A stretch of 64,000 bases of DNA from positions 113,855,319 through 113,919,318 of the forward strand of contig CP136066.1 of assembly GCA_032622095.1 (NCBI GenBank). The letters are read 5' to 3'. A program made the translations under genes and the position numbers. The DNA is from Siphonodentalium dalli. Taxonomy: Eukaryota; Mollusca; Scaphopoda; Gadilida; Siphonodentaliidae. Below, one piece after another: positions 36,861 through 46,830 of this stretch. Within the stretch, counting starts at the first letter, position 1. Every line of letters starts with the position of its first letter. The notes below the pieces were generated by a model, which did no database searches, was not told where the DNA came from, and saw only the letters and a list, made by a program, of their open reading frames with translations.

Positions 36861-38025
36861 CAGGAAATAAATAACTTAAAGTGTTTAAGAAGTGCTTTTT
36901 TCTCTCTCAAATGGCTGCCATTTAATCCGCCATTTTGAATTTACCCATAATATATAAGATAATGTTGTCAACGGGTATACTGAGCAGTGTTCCTCGCAGT
37001 TTCTGGTCAACCGCAATATACAATGGCTTAAAATGGGAGGAAATTGCGTTTTCACCAAAATGGTTGCCATGTCAACCACGACAATTTTCCAGCTTGGCAT
37101 GATATCCAGAATTACTACTTATGTGTTTCAGATGTGTGCCAAATGTTGCACTTTTGCCATAACATGCACAAATTGTCATCTATCCACCCCACTAATAACA
37201 TTCCATGTATAAGTAAGACGGTGGCCCATTTGCGTATACAAGTTATGAAATAAAATAAAAAATGTTGGTGAGCCCTCGTCCGCTTAAGATGTGACTTTTG
37301 TGGCGTTGGCTACGAATAAGAAAAACGGTCCGATTTGTGGAAAGATTTGATTCCATCTTGACAACGACCTGTGTTCTCATATATGACAATATTCCAATTT
37401 GACCTGTGTTTTCTGAACCGTAAACCGTTTACCCACTAACATAAATTATGTCCAAGTTATATTCCGGATAACTCAAATTATTTCTAAGTGTAAAAACATG
37501 ACCTGTATTTTTTTTAAACGTTAATTAGTAATAATTACATAACAGATCGAACAACCTTAAAATTTCTAAGTCGAGCAAGAGGCAGAACTCAGCCAACAAT
37601 CAACGTACCATCACCAAATTAGAACATGACATGACTGTGTCTTTCCAAATATGAATAACGTACCAGCTACATGTATCAAACATTCGGTCTAGCGTTAGTC
37701 GTCAAGTTAACATCCCAAAAATTGTGGTTTCTAAGTTGAAAAGGGTCATACTTCAGACTGGTACCTGCATCAACAAATAACAGACCATAATCAAAAGCGA
37801 ACGGAGATAATTATACAAAAAAAGTGTTGTTAAAAAGCACCCCAATACCTCTCCCAAACTCATGCACACAATAGGATAATTTGACTTATAAATGACAAGT
37901 TGTGCACATATCAATCTAATGTACTACATGCATGTGAATGAGTGAATTGGGGATAGACACGGTCAATCAAAATTCTGAATGATCGTCCAACTATATATAC
38001 ATCATAGAGAAGAATAGAACATAGC
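36861..38025. other. Intronic sequence between the LINE and the Polinton
   Basis: No coding sequence or repeat structure was recognised. It directly precedes the Polinton target-site duplication. Confidence 0.5.
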
Positions 38026-38031
38026 CATGCG
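38026..38031 (+). repeat. Polinton target-site duplication (CATGCG), left copy
   Basis: CATGCG immediately precedes the left terminus AGTAGTATTGG and is repeated at 53460-53465. Polintons characteristically make 6-bp duplications. Confidence 0.95.
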
Positions 38032-38641
38032 AGTAGTATTGGCCGTCACTCTGGCACACCCCCCTGCTCGTCGTCACTCTGGCCCATGGTGACTGCCCAC
38101 CACCCTCGCTCGTAGTCACTCTGGCCCATGGGCCAGAGTGACGACGAGCGAGGGGTGGGTCAGAGTGACGGTCCAGGGCCGGGCTCGTCCTCACTCTGGC
38201 CCACGACGAGCGAGGGGTGGGTCAGAGTGACGGCCCAGGGTCGGGCTCGTCATCACTCTGGCCCATGGGCCAGAGTGACGACGAGCGATGGGGTGGGGTA
38301 GAGTGGCAGCCAGCGAGGGGTGGACCAGAGTGGCAGGTTCCCAGGGTAGGATTCATCGGTCCAGAAGTTGTGTTGTTAGATTCCAAAGAGTAAGGTGAGC
38401 GCTTCGAAGGGTTTTTTGACAGAAAAAGTATAATTTACGAATGTATCGAGTTTTTCTCAGATTCTAATGCCAGTGTGGTAAGCGAAGGGCGCTCCCCTTC
38501 GCTGTACACATTGAACTTAGAATAATACCGAGAGAAAAATAGATGTGTTGGTAAATTGTGCTACTTTACCAGTGCAATTTTTTAACAAAAGCGAAAGTCT
38601 TCGAATAAATTCGAAGACGCTAGCGCTGTGAAAATGTACAT
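38032..38641 (+). repeat. Polinton left terminal inverted repeat
   Basis: Starts AGTAGTATTGGCCGTCACTC. The outer about 300 bp is a cluster of palindromic units built on GTCACTCTGGCCCATGGGCC and its complement with GACGAGC spacers. The inner part (TCCCAGGGTAGGATTCATCG onward) is unique sequence shared with the right end. It has an extra hairpin (AGCGAAGGG...CCCTTCGCT, about 38480-38503) not present in the right copy. Confidence 0.93.
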
Positions 38642-38671
38642 GCAAGAGCCATCTGATAGCAGGTTTTGGGT

Positions 38672-38686
38672 GGCCCTGAAAGGGCC
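38672..38686 (-). terminator. Histone-mRNA-like 3' stem-loop after gene A
   Basis: On the minus strand the sequence is AAACGGCCCTTTCAGGGCCACCCA: a 6-bp stem GGCCCT/AGGGCC with a 3-nt TTC loop. The canonical histone loop has 4 nt. It begins 13 nt after the gene A stop codon. The flanking AAAC and ACCCA match the metazoan histone stem-loop context. The one-base-shorter loop is probably a decay change. Confidence 0.75.
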
Positions 38687-38699
38687 GTTTTACGTCAGA

Positions 38700-39203
38700 T
38701 CACAAGAAAAGTGGATAAGGGGTCTTTAGGAACTCAAATCCATCCTCTTGATCCAACTCCCGAAACACAAGCGAACCCTCGATGAGAGATGGAAATATAC
38801 CTTGCGGTACACTCACACCCTTCAATGGGGATACGTCTAATCTGTTTTGCCTTTTCTCTCTCCAAAACACGAGCTTTCTCTGCAGAAGGGTTGCCGTCAC
38901 CGTAAGTAAGACATCTGTTGTCCCAAGCCATTCGATGTAATCTATCTCCTGTCCACTGAACAGTGTAGGATTCCGAGCCCAAGTTGCACAGACAAAAGTG
39001 AATAGTTCAAAGAACTTTTAACCTGTACCATACACTGCCCAGGAAAGGGCCTCACACACCGCAATGTCACTCGGGGCCGATACACGGATGGCTCTGACAT
39101 AAGATCCTAGATCAGTTTTAGGGTATTCCATCGTGGAGAAATGATATGTTCTAAATAGGGTTTTGTTATATGTAAAACGCGCGGATGTCGTTGGCGACGT
39201 CAT
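38700..39203 (-). pseudogene. Polinton gene A, unknown function (167 aa, one premature stop)
   Basis: A single frame runs from ATG 39203 (MTSPTTSARFTYNKTLF) to a TGA at 38700-38702, with one internal TAA at 39018-39020 just after WAVYGTG. Later it reads DYIEWLGTTDVLLTVTATLL and EDGFEFLKTPYPLFL. No family is recognised. Its 5' leader (GTTCGGGAAAATTGGTAGAA upstream of ATGACGTCG) is shared with genes C and D, and it ends in a histone-like stem-loop at 38672-38686. A second in-frame ATG (MEYPKTDLGSY) aligns loosely with the start of gene C (MDYRDLYRSY), so the upstream ATG may lie in the leader. Confidence 0.6.
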
Positions 39204-39531
39204 TGTGTTTTTCTACCAATTTTCCCGAACGTCATTTCAAATGTGTTTTACTTTTTTGGTGAATTAAGATCTTCATCGACATTGCCGAAGACGATCATTA
39301 AAAAACAGACACTGTTTTTCAACAACATAACTTTTATTTTTGAATTAAGAATCAACATATTTACAACTGATCATGAAATTATCATATTTACAATCAATAA
39401 CTGGTAATGCAATGAACATAATTTACATTTGGTAACTCATTTCATCATTAATTAACAATCAACATATTTACAAAATGATTATGATTTTTTTTTCTTTACA
39501 TATTTAAACAATTGGTAATGAGTACATTTTA

Positions 39532-40008
39532 TCAATAATGAAATTCACAGTAAGTCTTACAAGTTTGTGAAATACATGTTTTGGGTAATGTTTCTGATTC
39601 TTTTCGTAAGGGCTCATGGTTTCTATGAAACCAATCAAATACTTTTCTATCATTTTTGAAGTAGTCACCATCAAAATTCATTTCAACTAATACTTTTATA
39701 CCATATCCGCTTTTCAAGAAATGTAAAGCAAATATGCAGTAGATACCACACACGTTTGTACCGTGATGTTGAAACCGCCCAACGTTTATTTTACATTCGA
39801 TCGGATTTCTTTGAATAAATGATTTGATATATTTATCAATAACTGGTATCCCAAACGAATCGAAATATGTTGCAATGTTTCCATTGAAGAAAATTGCAAC
39901 CCAGTGTTCTCCTGGTTTTTCTGACGTATGTGTATTTACTATGTATGCTTTTACATGATGAGGTTTCTCGTGTGGTAACTGATCTTTTGCACACACCACA
40001 CCATACAA
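39532..40008 (-). CDS. Polinton maturation protease (adenain/Ulp1-like cysteine protease)
   Basis: A C48/C5-type cysteine protease of the adenovirus endopeptidase fold. The visible catalytic sites are His in PGEHWVAIFF, the Asp of ATYFDSFG, and Cys in NVCGIYCIFALHFL, spaced as expected. YGVVCAKDQLP near the start is typical of Polinton proteases. In related viruses it cleaves capsid precursor proteins during maturation. The first codon is uncertain: the open frame starts with TTG at 40008 and extends to a TAA near 40052 with no ATG, so the natural start may be lost. The coding part shown is uninterrupted. Confidence 0.85.
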   Translation of the reverse strand: MYGVVCAKDQLPHEKPHHVKAYIVNTHTSEKPGEHWVAIFFNGNIATYFDSFGIPVIDKYIKSFIQRNPIECKINVGRFQHHGTNVCGIYCIFALHFLKSGYGIKVLVEMNFDGDYFKNDRKVFDWFHRNHEPLRKESETLPKTCISQTCKTYCEFHY

Positions 40009-40059
40009 TGAACAGAGGTAGGATGATTTGTCTAGTATATGCTGAAGTTAGCTAGTGCT

Positions 40060-40503
40060 AATCTTCGTAGTATTTTTTTACTTTTTCACACCACATGTCA
40101 ACAAAAACCGAATTAAATTGGTTACAGTTTGCATGAACAACTTCCTTCTTTCCAAAGTTTGAATGCCTCAAATTTCTCTTGTGGTGTAAATTGATTCTAT
40201 TTCTGGATACCATCGTTCCATAACTCGGTAGATGTTCAATTTAAGTAGTGCTATATCAATGAATATATCTACCCATTGTATAGGTGGTGTCCAAAGACAA
40301 AGTAAATGTCGTGTCTGAATTGAATGATCTATTTTACATCCTTCACAATTGAGTGTCACTTCTTTTGAAATTTGATTTTGTATTTCATGAACGAAACATT
40401 TCTCGAAAGTTTTCCGAACTTTGTCAAGGATAGAAACATATGGAATGAAATCGAGTCCTCCAACTTCCAGTCTCAATTTTTCCTCCAAATGCAATTCATC
40501 CAT
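40060..40503 (-). pseudogene. Small Polinton protein with a CEGCxIDH motif
   Basis: Frame 40503-40168 begins MDELHLEEKLRLEVGG and contains LNCEGCKIDHSIQTRHLLCL followed by WTPPIQW, a short conserved motif found in small Polinton proteins near the capsid genes (from memory of such elements, not searched). The Cys/His spacing could bind zinc. The frame stops at 40168 after IYTTREI. Downstream remnants to about 40060 suggest the C-terminus was lost to a frameshift. Function is unknown. Confidence 0.55.
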
Positions 40504-40508
40504 GTTTT

Positions 40509-41794
40509 TTAATAATCTGTTATTATTTCTCGCAAACTGTTGATTTCAATTTGATTATCGAACTCAGCATAGACTATCACGTTGATCACTGAAGCTAGAG
40601 CTGCAGCAAACTGAAGCTCTAACCTTATGTTACCGGTTTTTATAGGATGCAAATGTCCTTCCTCTGCTCCTTGGTCAGGTGTGAGGTCGTAACCCCAGAA
40701 ACAATAACCATTCATGTATTTTCCGAGATTCAAACCAAAGGATTTGTTTTGTTCAAACATACCCGAAGACTGATACAGTCATAAACAAGATCTTAGGCAT
40801 TGTTCTGATTCAAAGTTTGGTTCAAATGGTCGGTTATGGATGGTATGTCCGTCCTGACTAACTTCAAGTTTTTTCAGATTGAAGTGTTGGAAATGAAATG
40901 GGTTCGTTTCAATATCGCCATTCATATCTTTGTTTGATACCAAGCCTATGAAAAGTCTCTTTGGCAATTGTCCTTGAAAAAGGTGATCTTCAATTTTTGA
41001 TCTAAGCCCTGCACCAATAGTCAATGTTTTTACTTCAACTCTTCTAATCGGTATTTTCATATTTTTCTGTATTATTGTTTGGTTAAAGTTATTTGCTACT
41101 ACTGGCATCAGCGTAATTGTTCGAACATTGAAAACTGCCGTTTCAAATACTATTTCCGTTGGCCTGACCAATTAAAGAGAATTTTGGATTCGCTCTATTG
41201 AGACGAATTCTTATTTCAATTCCATTTGGTAAGTATTTCTCTTGTAGAAATATATCTGTGTGTAAACGACCACACAATTCTACCGTTTTACTACCTGCTA
41301 TGATTGCTTGGCGAGATTTCAATCCATCATTACCTCCAGCTTTAGTGTTTTCGGTGAACTGTTTAGCGGTGTCGGGATACCACATTTCTAGTGCGGCAAG
41401 TTGATTTTCTTTACATTCACCAGAATAAGCCAAGAGATTTTCCATGTAGGCTCGATAAGGATAGGTATCTCCGTTCGCCTTTACAAGTTTGTTATTTAGG
41501 TAAATATCGATACTACTGAACATGCTATGGAAAAAGTTGCTAATAGTCGCAATTTCATCAGTACCATCAACCAAGTTTGTTCCATCTGCTTTTGTGATTT
41601 TGAATTTCAGGTACAAATATGATTGATTCACATCTGTCCATTTTTACAAATTCTACCGGTGCGGAATTATTCAAAGAGCTAATCGGGTGATGTTCTATCC
41701 ATTGTGATTCCAACATCGTTGCCATTGTTGGTGGAACATCAGAAGCATCTAACTCGGACTTGCTGCATTCGCATGATCCATTTTGCATCATCAT
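40509..41794 (-). pseudogene. Polinton major capsid protein (double jelly-roll), broken
   Basis: The Polinton/adintovirus major capsid family is recognised across four frames. The N-terminus has ECSKSELDASDVPPT and EHHPISSLN (from 41794). The middle has LYLKFKITKADGT and YPYRAYMENLLAYSG (41631-41143). Next come KRLFIGLVSNKDMNG and NPFHFQHFNL (41171-40779). The end has GYDLTPDQGAEEGHLHP and NVIVYAEFDN (to 40509). Breaks are frameshifts near 41635 and 41150 and an in-frame TGA at 40779-40781. In relatives this protein forms the icosahedral shell. This copy cannot encode a full protein. It sits directly next to the protease and penton genes, as is usual. Confidence 0.9.
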
Positions 41795-41823
41795 GATTAA
41801 TCAAATATATCGAGAGATCGTTT

Positions 41824-42164
41824 TTATTTCTTTACGGGTGTTTTAATGGACTTACTTCTAACTCGTTTGTGAGAAGAATGATTTTTCAAAGATCGAGATG
41901 ATCTATTTATGCGTTTTGGTGTTGATATTTTCTTTATTGTTTCCCTTCCAAAATATTTCAATGCTTCAAAAATACTTCTTTTGGACTTTTACCACGATGA
42001 ATGATATCTTCGACTGCAGCAAGTCCATGCTTGAATAATTGTTGTTTAGCAATCTGACCAATAGGTTTTAGAAACGGTACTACTGTTCTCATTGCAGATT
42101 TGAATAGTGAACCAATTCCATTTCCATACTGTCTAGGTACGCCTCTATACACAGGGATCATCAT
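41824..42164 (-). pseudogene. Small basic Polinton protein (adenovirus pVI/pX-like position)
   Basis: Begins MIPVYRGVPRQYGNGIGSLF and continues VVPFLKPIGQIAKQQLFKHG. After a frameshift near 41960 it ends in a very basic Ser/Arg/Lys tail (RSSRSLKNHSSHKRVRSKS). The glycine-rich start, amphipathic middle and basic tail match the small core or minor-capsid protein usually encoded between penton and capsid genes in Polintons. A role comparable to adenovirus pVI/pX is inference. The reading frame is continuous with the end of the penton gene upstream. Confidence 0.55.
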
Positions 42165-43015
42165 AAATACAAAATTACTTCGGCGTCGGAATTGCAACTT
42201 TACCATAGACTTTCCACCAATAAACTGAATTGGTTTGCCAGTATCACCAGTTATATATACATTTATGGTATCAAAAAGCTAGACTTTGATACTGGTACAT
42301 AATGTAAGTTTTTGAATTCATGCTTAATATGTTTACCATCATGTATTCTTTTACTCTCGAATGATGTCACTCGTAATATCGGTGCCTCAACATCACTAAG
42401 AATTGTATAATCAGCAATGTCAGAATAAACAAAACAACTGATCATGCTCCGCATTTAAAAATCAACTCCATATGGAAATGTTATCGAAGGAATAGCAAAT
42501 GTAGCAGTCTTTGATTCTGTTCTGTAACCAAGTTTATCCAAAAGAGCTTTGGGGAGTACAATACCTACTTTGGTGTAACTATTGGTTGAAATTTTAACTC
42601 GTTGTTGTGCTTTGGAATATCCGAATTATAATTCCAGTTCTGGAATCAATCTGCCTACTGTACTATAAATTACACCTTGAATTGTATCTGTCAAATGTGA
42701 TGCACCAGAATATGCTCCTTCTGGTATTTTTAATTCTATACCATTTTCTGGTTTTGAAATTACTACTTCACTTATTGGTAACTTGTGCAGGTATTGTAAA
42801 ATTCTTGGAACAGAAGTTTTTATTTTTATTATGCAAGCATCTCCAATAATGTTGTATGTTTCTGATGGTACAATTAGTTCAACCATTGCAACTTCCCAAA
42901 GCTCTTTATCAATATGTATGTTTTTTGGTAACTTCACTGTGAAACAACATTGTGAGTTGGCTGGGTAAAGTGACATTGAACTATCACTCATGAGAGTTAT
43001 GTAGAATGAATTCAT
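42164..43015 (-). pseudogene. Polinton penton-like minor capsid protein, broken
   Basis: Starts at ATG 43015 with MNSFYITLMSDSSMSLYPAN and FTVKLPKNIHIDKELWEVAM, the hallmark start of Polinton minor capsid (penton) proteins. It ends with the family's LHYVPVSKS and VKLQFRRRS segments. There are in-frame stops at 42626-42628 and near 42455, and a frameshift near 42260. The ATG overlaps the stop of the upstream two-helix protein (ATGA). The product would form capsid vertices. This copy is inactive. Confidence 0.8.
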
Positions 43016-43269
43016 TTTTTCTCAGTATTTTTCAATAATTTCAGTCCAGGTGTTGGTAGAATATAACCTAGAGAACTACTTAGAAGAATAAGCCACAATT
43101 CTTTGTTTGCGCTCTGGATACTAATGTGTACAATAGATGTAATTATTATGATATAAATAATAATTATCTGCGTGAAGTAGGTGACTTGGTTCTTAGCAAC
43201 TTTTTCACCACAGAACTTAAATTGTGATGGTTCATCGAGATTAATTGAATCTGAATGATTTTGCGACAT
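43012..43269 (-). CDS. Small Polinton membrane protein (85 aa)
   Basis: An intact ORF from ATG 43269 (MSQNHSDSINLDEPSQFKFC). Two hydrophobic stretches are visible: YFTQIIIIYIIIITSIVHIS (about residues 31-50) and LWLILLSSSLGYILP (about 58-72), followed by a basic end. A short protein with this two-helix layout and FCG...YFxQ...LLSSxLGYxLP pattern commonly sits just upstream of the penton gene in Polintons. Function is unknown. Its TGA overlaps the penton ATG. Confidence 0.7.
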   Translation of the reverse strand: MSQNHSDSINLDEPSQFKFCGEKVAKNQVTYFTQIIIIYIIIITSIVHISIQSANKELWLILLSSSLGYILPTPGLKLLKNTEKK

Positions 43270-43282
43270 GATATATTCTGTT

Positions 43283-44368
43283 TTATACTAAATTTGAAGC
43301 TGGGATCCAACTGTCAAACTGTTTTGGATATCCAAGCCAATGAACTTTAATTTCTTTTACTGTTTTACCACCCACTCTTCTCGTTATTTTATCAATAACT
43401 GATTCTATTTCATACACCTTACTGTCTTTTATATGCTGGATTTCATGTTTGTAGAATGATCCATCAATCTCTTCACCATCAAGATCAGAAACTTTGTATG
43501 TTATTGGATTAGTTTTACAAATTTTATCAACTTTGAAAATTTCATGAGTCCAGTTTGGTAAGTAACCCTTTTCAAATGTTCATTTGGTTTTGTTGATACG
43601 AACCAAGTCACCCACTTTCAGTGTAGATTTTCCTTTTTTATTCCCTGTTCCATATAGATTTTTGGAAATTTCAGCTTCAGTTTTCAAAGTAACTTCCGAC
43701 GGTTTCGATTTTATGCTAAGGTGATAACTATTGTTGTAAGAATCGACTAGGGGTTGTAAAACATCCATATATCTTGAAGTTTTATTGTGTGTGAAATACT
43801 TCCACATACGAATTTTTAAAGTTCTTTGAAATCGCTCAACAATACTTGCTTTAGTCTCTGGATTCTCAGTTGTGAAGAAATGAATGCTTTCTGATCGCAG
43901 AAATTTCAAACACTTTTCATTTTTGAATTCAGAACCTTTATCAGCTTGAAACGATTTTGGTTTACGTTTTGAAGATTGCAAAATTTTCCTGAATGATTCG
44001 ATCAAAGTTTGTCCAGATTTATCGTGGATTGGCAATACCCACGCAAATTTTGAAAAAACGTCTATCACACACAACATATATCTGTAATTATCATTATGTT
44101 TTATCAAATTCTGAAGATCAGCTAAATCTGCCTGCCATTGAATATCAATCCCAGCTACAACAGTATTTCTACGTTGGAATTTTCGAATTATTGGTTTGTG
44201 TAAAGTATATGTCGACTGACCTTGCAACCATTTCTTCACATCTATGAGTTAAATTTTTTTATTTTGCTTTTTCGCTTCATCAAAAAGCTTCTTTATACCG
44301 CCATAACTTCCAACTTTCTTCGGATTATAGAAAATTTTAGATAACTGTTCATCTAGTATGGATCCCAT
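43283..44368 (-). pseudogene. Polinton retroviral-type integrase with chromodomain (two premature stops)
   Basis: A single 361-codon frame from ATG 44368 to TAA 43283, interrupted by TAA at 44249-44251 and TGA at 43580-43582. The rve catalytic core is complete: Asp in IQWQADLADLQ, Asp in SFQADKGSEF, and Glu in KASIVERFQRTLK. KKWLQGQSTYTLHKP and LKVGDLVRINK flank it. After the TGA the frame continues into a chromodomain (YEIESVIDKI through HWLGYPKQFDSWIP). The enzyme inserts element ends with 6-bp duplications. The start overlaps the end of the upstream gene by 16 bp. Only nonsense changes are seen, no frameshift. Confidence 0.92.
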
Positions 44369-45093
44369 TGTGTTTTTTCTGTTTTAATACCCTTTGGTGT
44401 CAACCTATCTGCTATTTTAGTTTTTGAATGTCTTGCTTTTATACCTTTCATTGGTGTGAATCGATGAGAATCAAATCGTTTTGGTGTTATGCTTTGTACC
44501 GGAGTTTCAAAATCAGCATCTGAATCATCTTTCAAATACTTTTTAATCCAAAGCCAGCGGTTTCTGTTCCCTACACAATCTTGAGGTACATTAAGCTCGC
44601 TCAATCCTTGTGAAAAGGTTTGCCAACCTGTTGGTTCGAAATCTTTTCTGTGTCGTACAATATCATTGAGGAGATCAACAATATTTGATCCTCTAATAAC
44701 TTTTTCACCATATTTTAATTGTCCATGTTCATCAAACTTCATTTGTGGATGTTTTGATATCAGTTGTAAAAGTTGTTCAGCTTTTTTTCTCATCTTTAAC
44801 GGAATACTTTCTAGCACATCCCTATGATGATGATTAAATGGTTGTTCTGTTTTCGGGGCTGAAATAGCTCTAACTTATTTTTGAAAAGTTTTCAATTTGT
44901 GCAAAGTTGTACCATATAATTGAACCTTCTCAGATTCTGACAAATTTTGATCAGAAACTGAATTCAATTCTCTGCTTAGTTTTGAAACATTCGTAATTTC
45001 AGGATTAGGTGGTAATTTCGGATTAGTTAGACTCATTCTCCATTTTTTAATGTCATCCAAAATTTTGAAGGGAACAGCGACCATTTTCTTCAT
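44353..45093 (-). pseudogene. Conserved Polinton protein upstream of the integrase, one premature stop
   Basis: A single frame from ATG 45093 (MKKMVAVPFKILDDIKKW) to 44353, with TAA at 44875-44877. It includes KLSRELNSVSDQNLSESEKV and YGTTLHKL in the first part. After the stop come FDEHGQLKYGEKVIRGSNIV, EPTGWQTFSQGLSELNVPQD and GNRNRWLWIKKYL. Proteins of this pattern recur just before the integrase in animal Polintons and related elements. The function is unknown. The basic C-terminus ends TQWDPY. Confidence 0.65.
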
Positions 45094-45095
45094 GT

Positions 45096-45389
45096 TTAAC
45101 CACGAAGTATTCCAGCGACTGCTTTACCAAGCAACGGTGCATAAGAAGTGGTAAAAAACCTCCTTTCTGGTTTAAATTTTTTTTTTTTTCGTTTCAAAGA
45201 TGTTGATTTACTTGCAAGTTCTCTGAGGTGTCTACACCTCGGACGAGGTTTGCGCTTCTGAGCTTCTGTTAGTTTTACATTGCCTTTTAAAATATTTTTA
45301 CAGCATTCTGACATGCAATCAATCACTCTCTTTGGGGCATCTTTTATCATTTTTTCCCGAAAATGAGTTGGTGCCTGATTCATAGCCAT
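45096..45389 (-). CDS. Small basic Polinton protein (97 aa)
   Basis: An intact ORF from ATG 45389 (MAMNQAPTHFREKMIK). The centre reads CMSECCKNILKGNVKLTEAQ, then KRKPRPRCRHLRELASKSTS and LKRKKKKFKP, ending in a hydrophobic segment (YAPLLGKAVAGILRG). This E/K-CxxNxLxGNVxLT...QKRK...LRxLxxKxxSLKxKK pattern is a recognisable small conserved Polinton protein of unknown, probably nucleic-acid-related function. The start codon overlaps the ATPase stop (TAATG). Confidence 0.7.
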   Translation of the reverse strand: MAMNQAPTHFREKMIKDAPKRVIDCMSECCKNILKGNVKLTEAQKRKPRPRCRHLRELASKSTSLKRKKKKFKPERRFFTTSYAPLLGKAVAGILRG

Positions 45390-45877
45390 TACAAAACTAC
45401 CATATTTTTTAATCGCACACTTTGAAATAATACCATGTAATGTACATTCAAACTCAAAGTTCTACTCGCTTTAGATTTCTGAAACATGTTTTGGGTTATG
45501 TAAATAACAGACGTATTTCTGTGATGTCCTTTTCTTGTAAACCACAACATAATTTTTTCTTCATCTTTATCACCTAACATGTCATCAAAAACGACGAGGT
45601 GCGGTAAGTCTGTGTCATCGACAAGTTCATTATCATCATCCGGTATTCCATTTATAAATTGAATATTGTGAAATTCTTGCATCTGACTATAGGTATTTTG
45701 CCATTCTTTGTAACACCAAACGACTTTGTATGGAACAGGTTTGAACAAATCATCTTTATATTCGATTAATTTCTTAACAAAATCTGTTTGACCACAACCA
45801 CTTGGCCCCGATATGAAAATGTTACAGGGATGTTTGAACAACAATGATTCGTCCATCTTTGCCCTGAGACAGATCAT
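45389..45877 (-). CDS. Polinton packaging ATPase (FtsK-HerA/A32-like), short and with altered Walker A
   Basis: I start it at ATG 45877 (MICLRAKMDESLL), 11 nt after the stop of the preceding gene. The P-loop reads CNIFISGPSGCGQTDFVKKL, in which the invariant Walker A lysine is glutamine (CAA, one base from AAA). Walker B is LPHLVVFDDML, followed by GHHRNTSVIYITQNMF (the sensor/arginine-finger region with Gln-Asn). At 162 aa it is shorter than typical Polinton ATPases, which continue about 60-70 residues past this point. It ends FQSVRLKNMVVL. In relatives it pumps the genome into capsids. The lost lysine and short end suggest it is inactive. Confidence 0.85.
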   Translation of the reverse strand: MICLRAKMDESLLFKHPCNIFISGPSGCGQTDFVKKLIEYKDDLFKPVPYKVVWCYKEWQNTYSQMQEFHNIQFINGIPDDDNELVDDTDLPHLVVFDDMLGDKDEEKIMLWFTRKGHHRNTSVIYITQNMFQKSKASRTLSLNVHYMVLFQSVRLKNMVVL

Positions 45878-45887
45878 GTAAGACTGA

Positions 45888-46262
45888 TTAGGATTGTTCG
45901 AAATCAACCTTTTTTAATTTTAATGAAAAGTCACCATAACTCCAGATTATTCCAGATGTCCATATGAGTTCATTATCTAAATCTGAAATAGGTCTAGTTG
46001 TTTTTACAATATAATCCAAAGACACTTTTTCTTCAAATAACTTTTCAGCAGTGAAAATTGTACATGGTTCTCGGAGAATAATGTATCCATATATTCTCGT
46101 CACCTCTTCGAATTTCAAAGTTTTTTCATTGAGAACCCTGTCTTGATATTCAGCAAAACGAATAAAATTATTTTCAACTAATTCACGAATTTCGTTTATT
46201 TTGTTTTTAGGAGCACCATGAAATATCCAATAATCAGAAAACAGTTGATCCAATATATCCAT
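45888..46262 (-). CDS. Hypothetical Polinton protein (124 aa)
   Basis: An intact ORF from ATG 46262 (MDILDQLFSDYWIFHGAPKN). Later segments are FEEVTRIYGYIILREPCTIF and DNELIWTSGIIWSYGDFSLK. No domain is recognised. Its place between the polymerase and ATPase genes and the short gap to the ATPase suggest a late or structural gene, by position only. Confidence 0.55.
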   Translation of the reverse strand: MDILDQLFSDYWIFHGAPKNKINEIRELVENNFIRFAEYQDRVLNEKTLKFEEVTRIYGYIILREPCTIFTAEKLFEEKVSLDYIVKTTRPISDLDNELIWTSGIIWSYGDFSLKLKKVDFEQS

Positions 46263-46303
46263 TAAGAAATCAGTTTCAAATTATGATCTCTCAATCAAAC
46301 ATC

Positions 46304-46486
46304 TCAGTCGACTCTGCCCCTCAGAGAAAGTCCGTTCAGCAAACTCTGCACTATAATTTTACTTTCCCTCAAAAACCAAGTTTGCTTAAGTTCTCGTTTG
46401 ATTTCTTGATCCATTTTTGACATTTCGATCAAGTTATTATAAATTTTCAAAAGCATCTCTGCTGGTAACACATCAATTCCATCCAT
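46304..46486 (-). CDS. Small F-box-like protein (60 aa)
   Basis: From ATG 46486 the ORF reads MDGIDVLPAEMLLKIYNNLI, resembling the start of an F-box (LPxExLLKIxxxL), followed by QTWFLRESKIIVQSLLNGLS. The frame is open upstream without ATG to 46561. An F-box role (binding SKP1 to redirect ubiquitin ligase) is tentative, as the similarity is short. Confidence 0.4.
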   Translation of the reverse strand: MDGIDVLPAEMLLKIYNNLIEMSKMDQEIKRELKQTWFLRESKIIVQSLLNGLSLRGRVD

Positions 46487-46830
46487 AAGGAATTGTGTTG
46501 TATTCACCCACAACAAGTCGTTTGGTGTACACAGATCAGAATGTTTTTGTTTGCTCTTCACTAATTACTTCTCGGTTCTTTGTGCGTTTAATTCTGCATG
46601 GATAGTTTATGACACATTGAAACTTTGACCGGTCGTTAACACATTCAACCATTGAATGAAAATTTATTTGCTGTTTAGTTTTATAATCCAGAGTGATACC
46701 CTTGACCTTACATACAGATTTTATGACACCATCTTTCACGTACTGATATCCATAAATTGTTCGGTCCTAACCCTACAAATTTCATGATTTTAGCATCCGG
46801 ATGCTCATCAGTCTATTTACCAAGGTAGCT

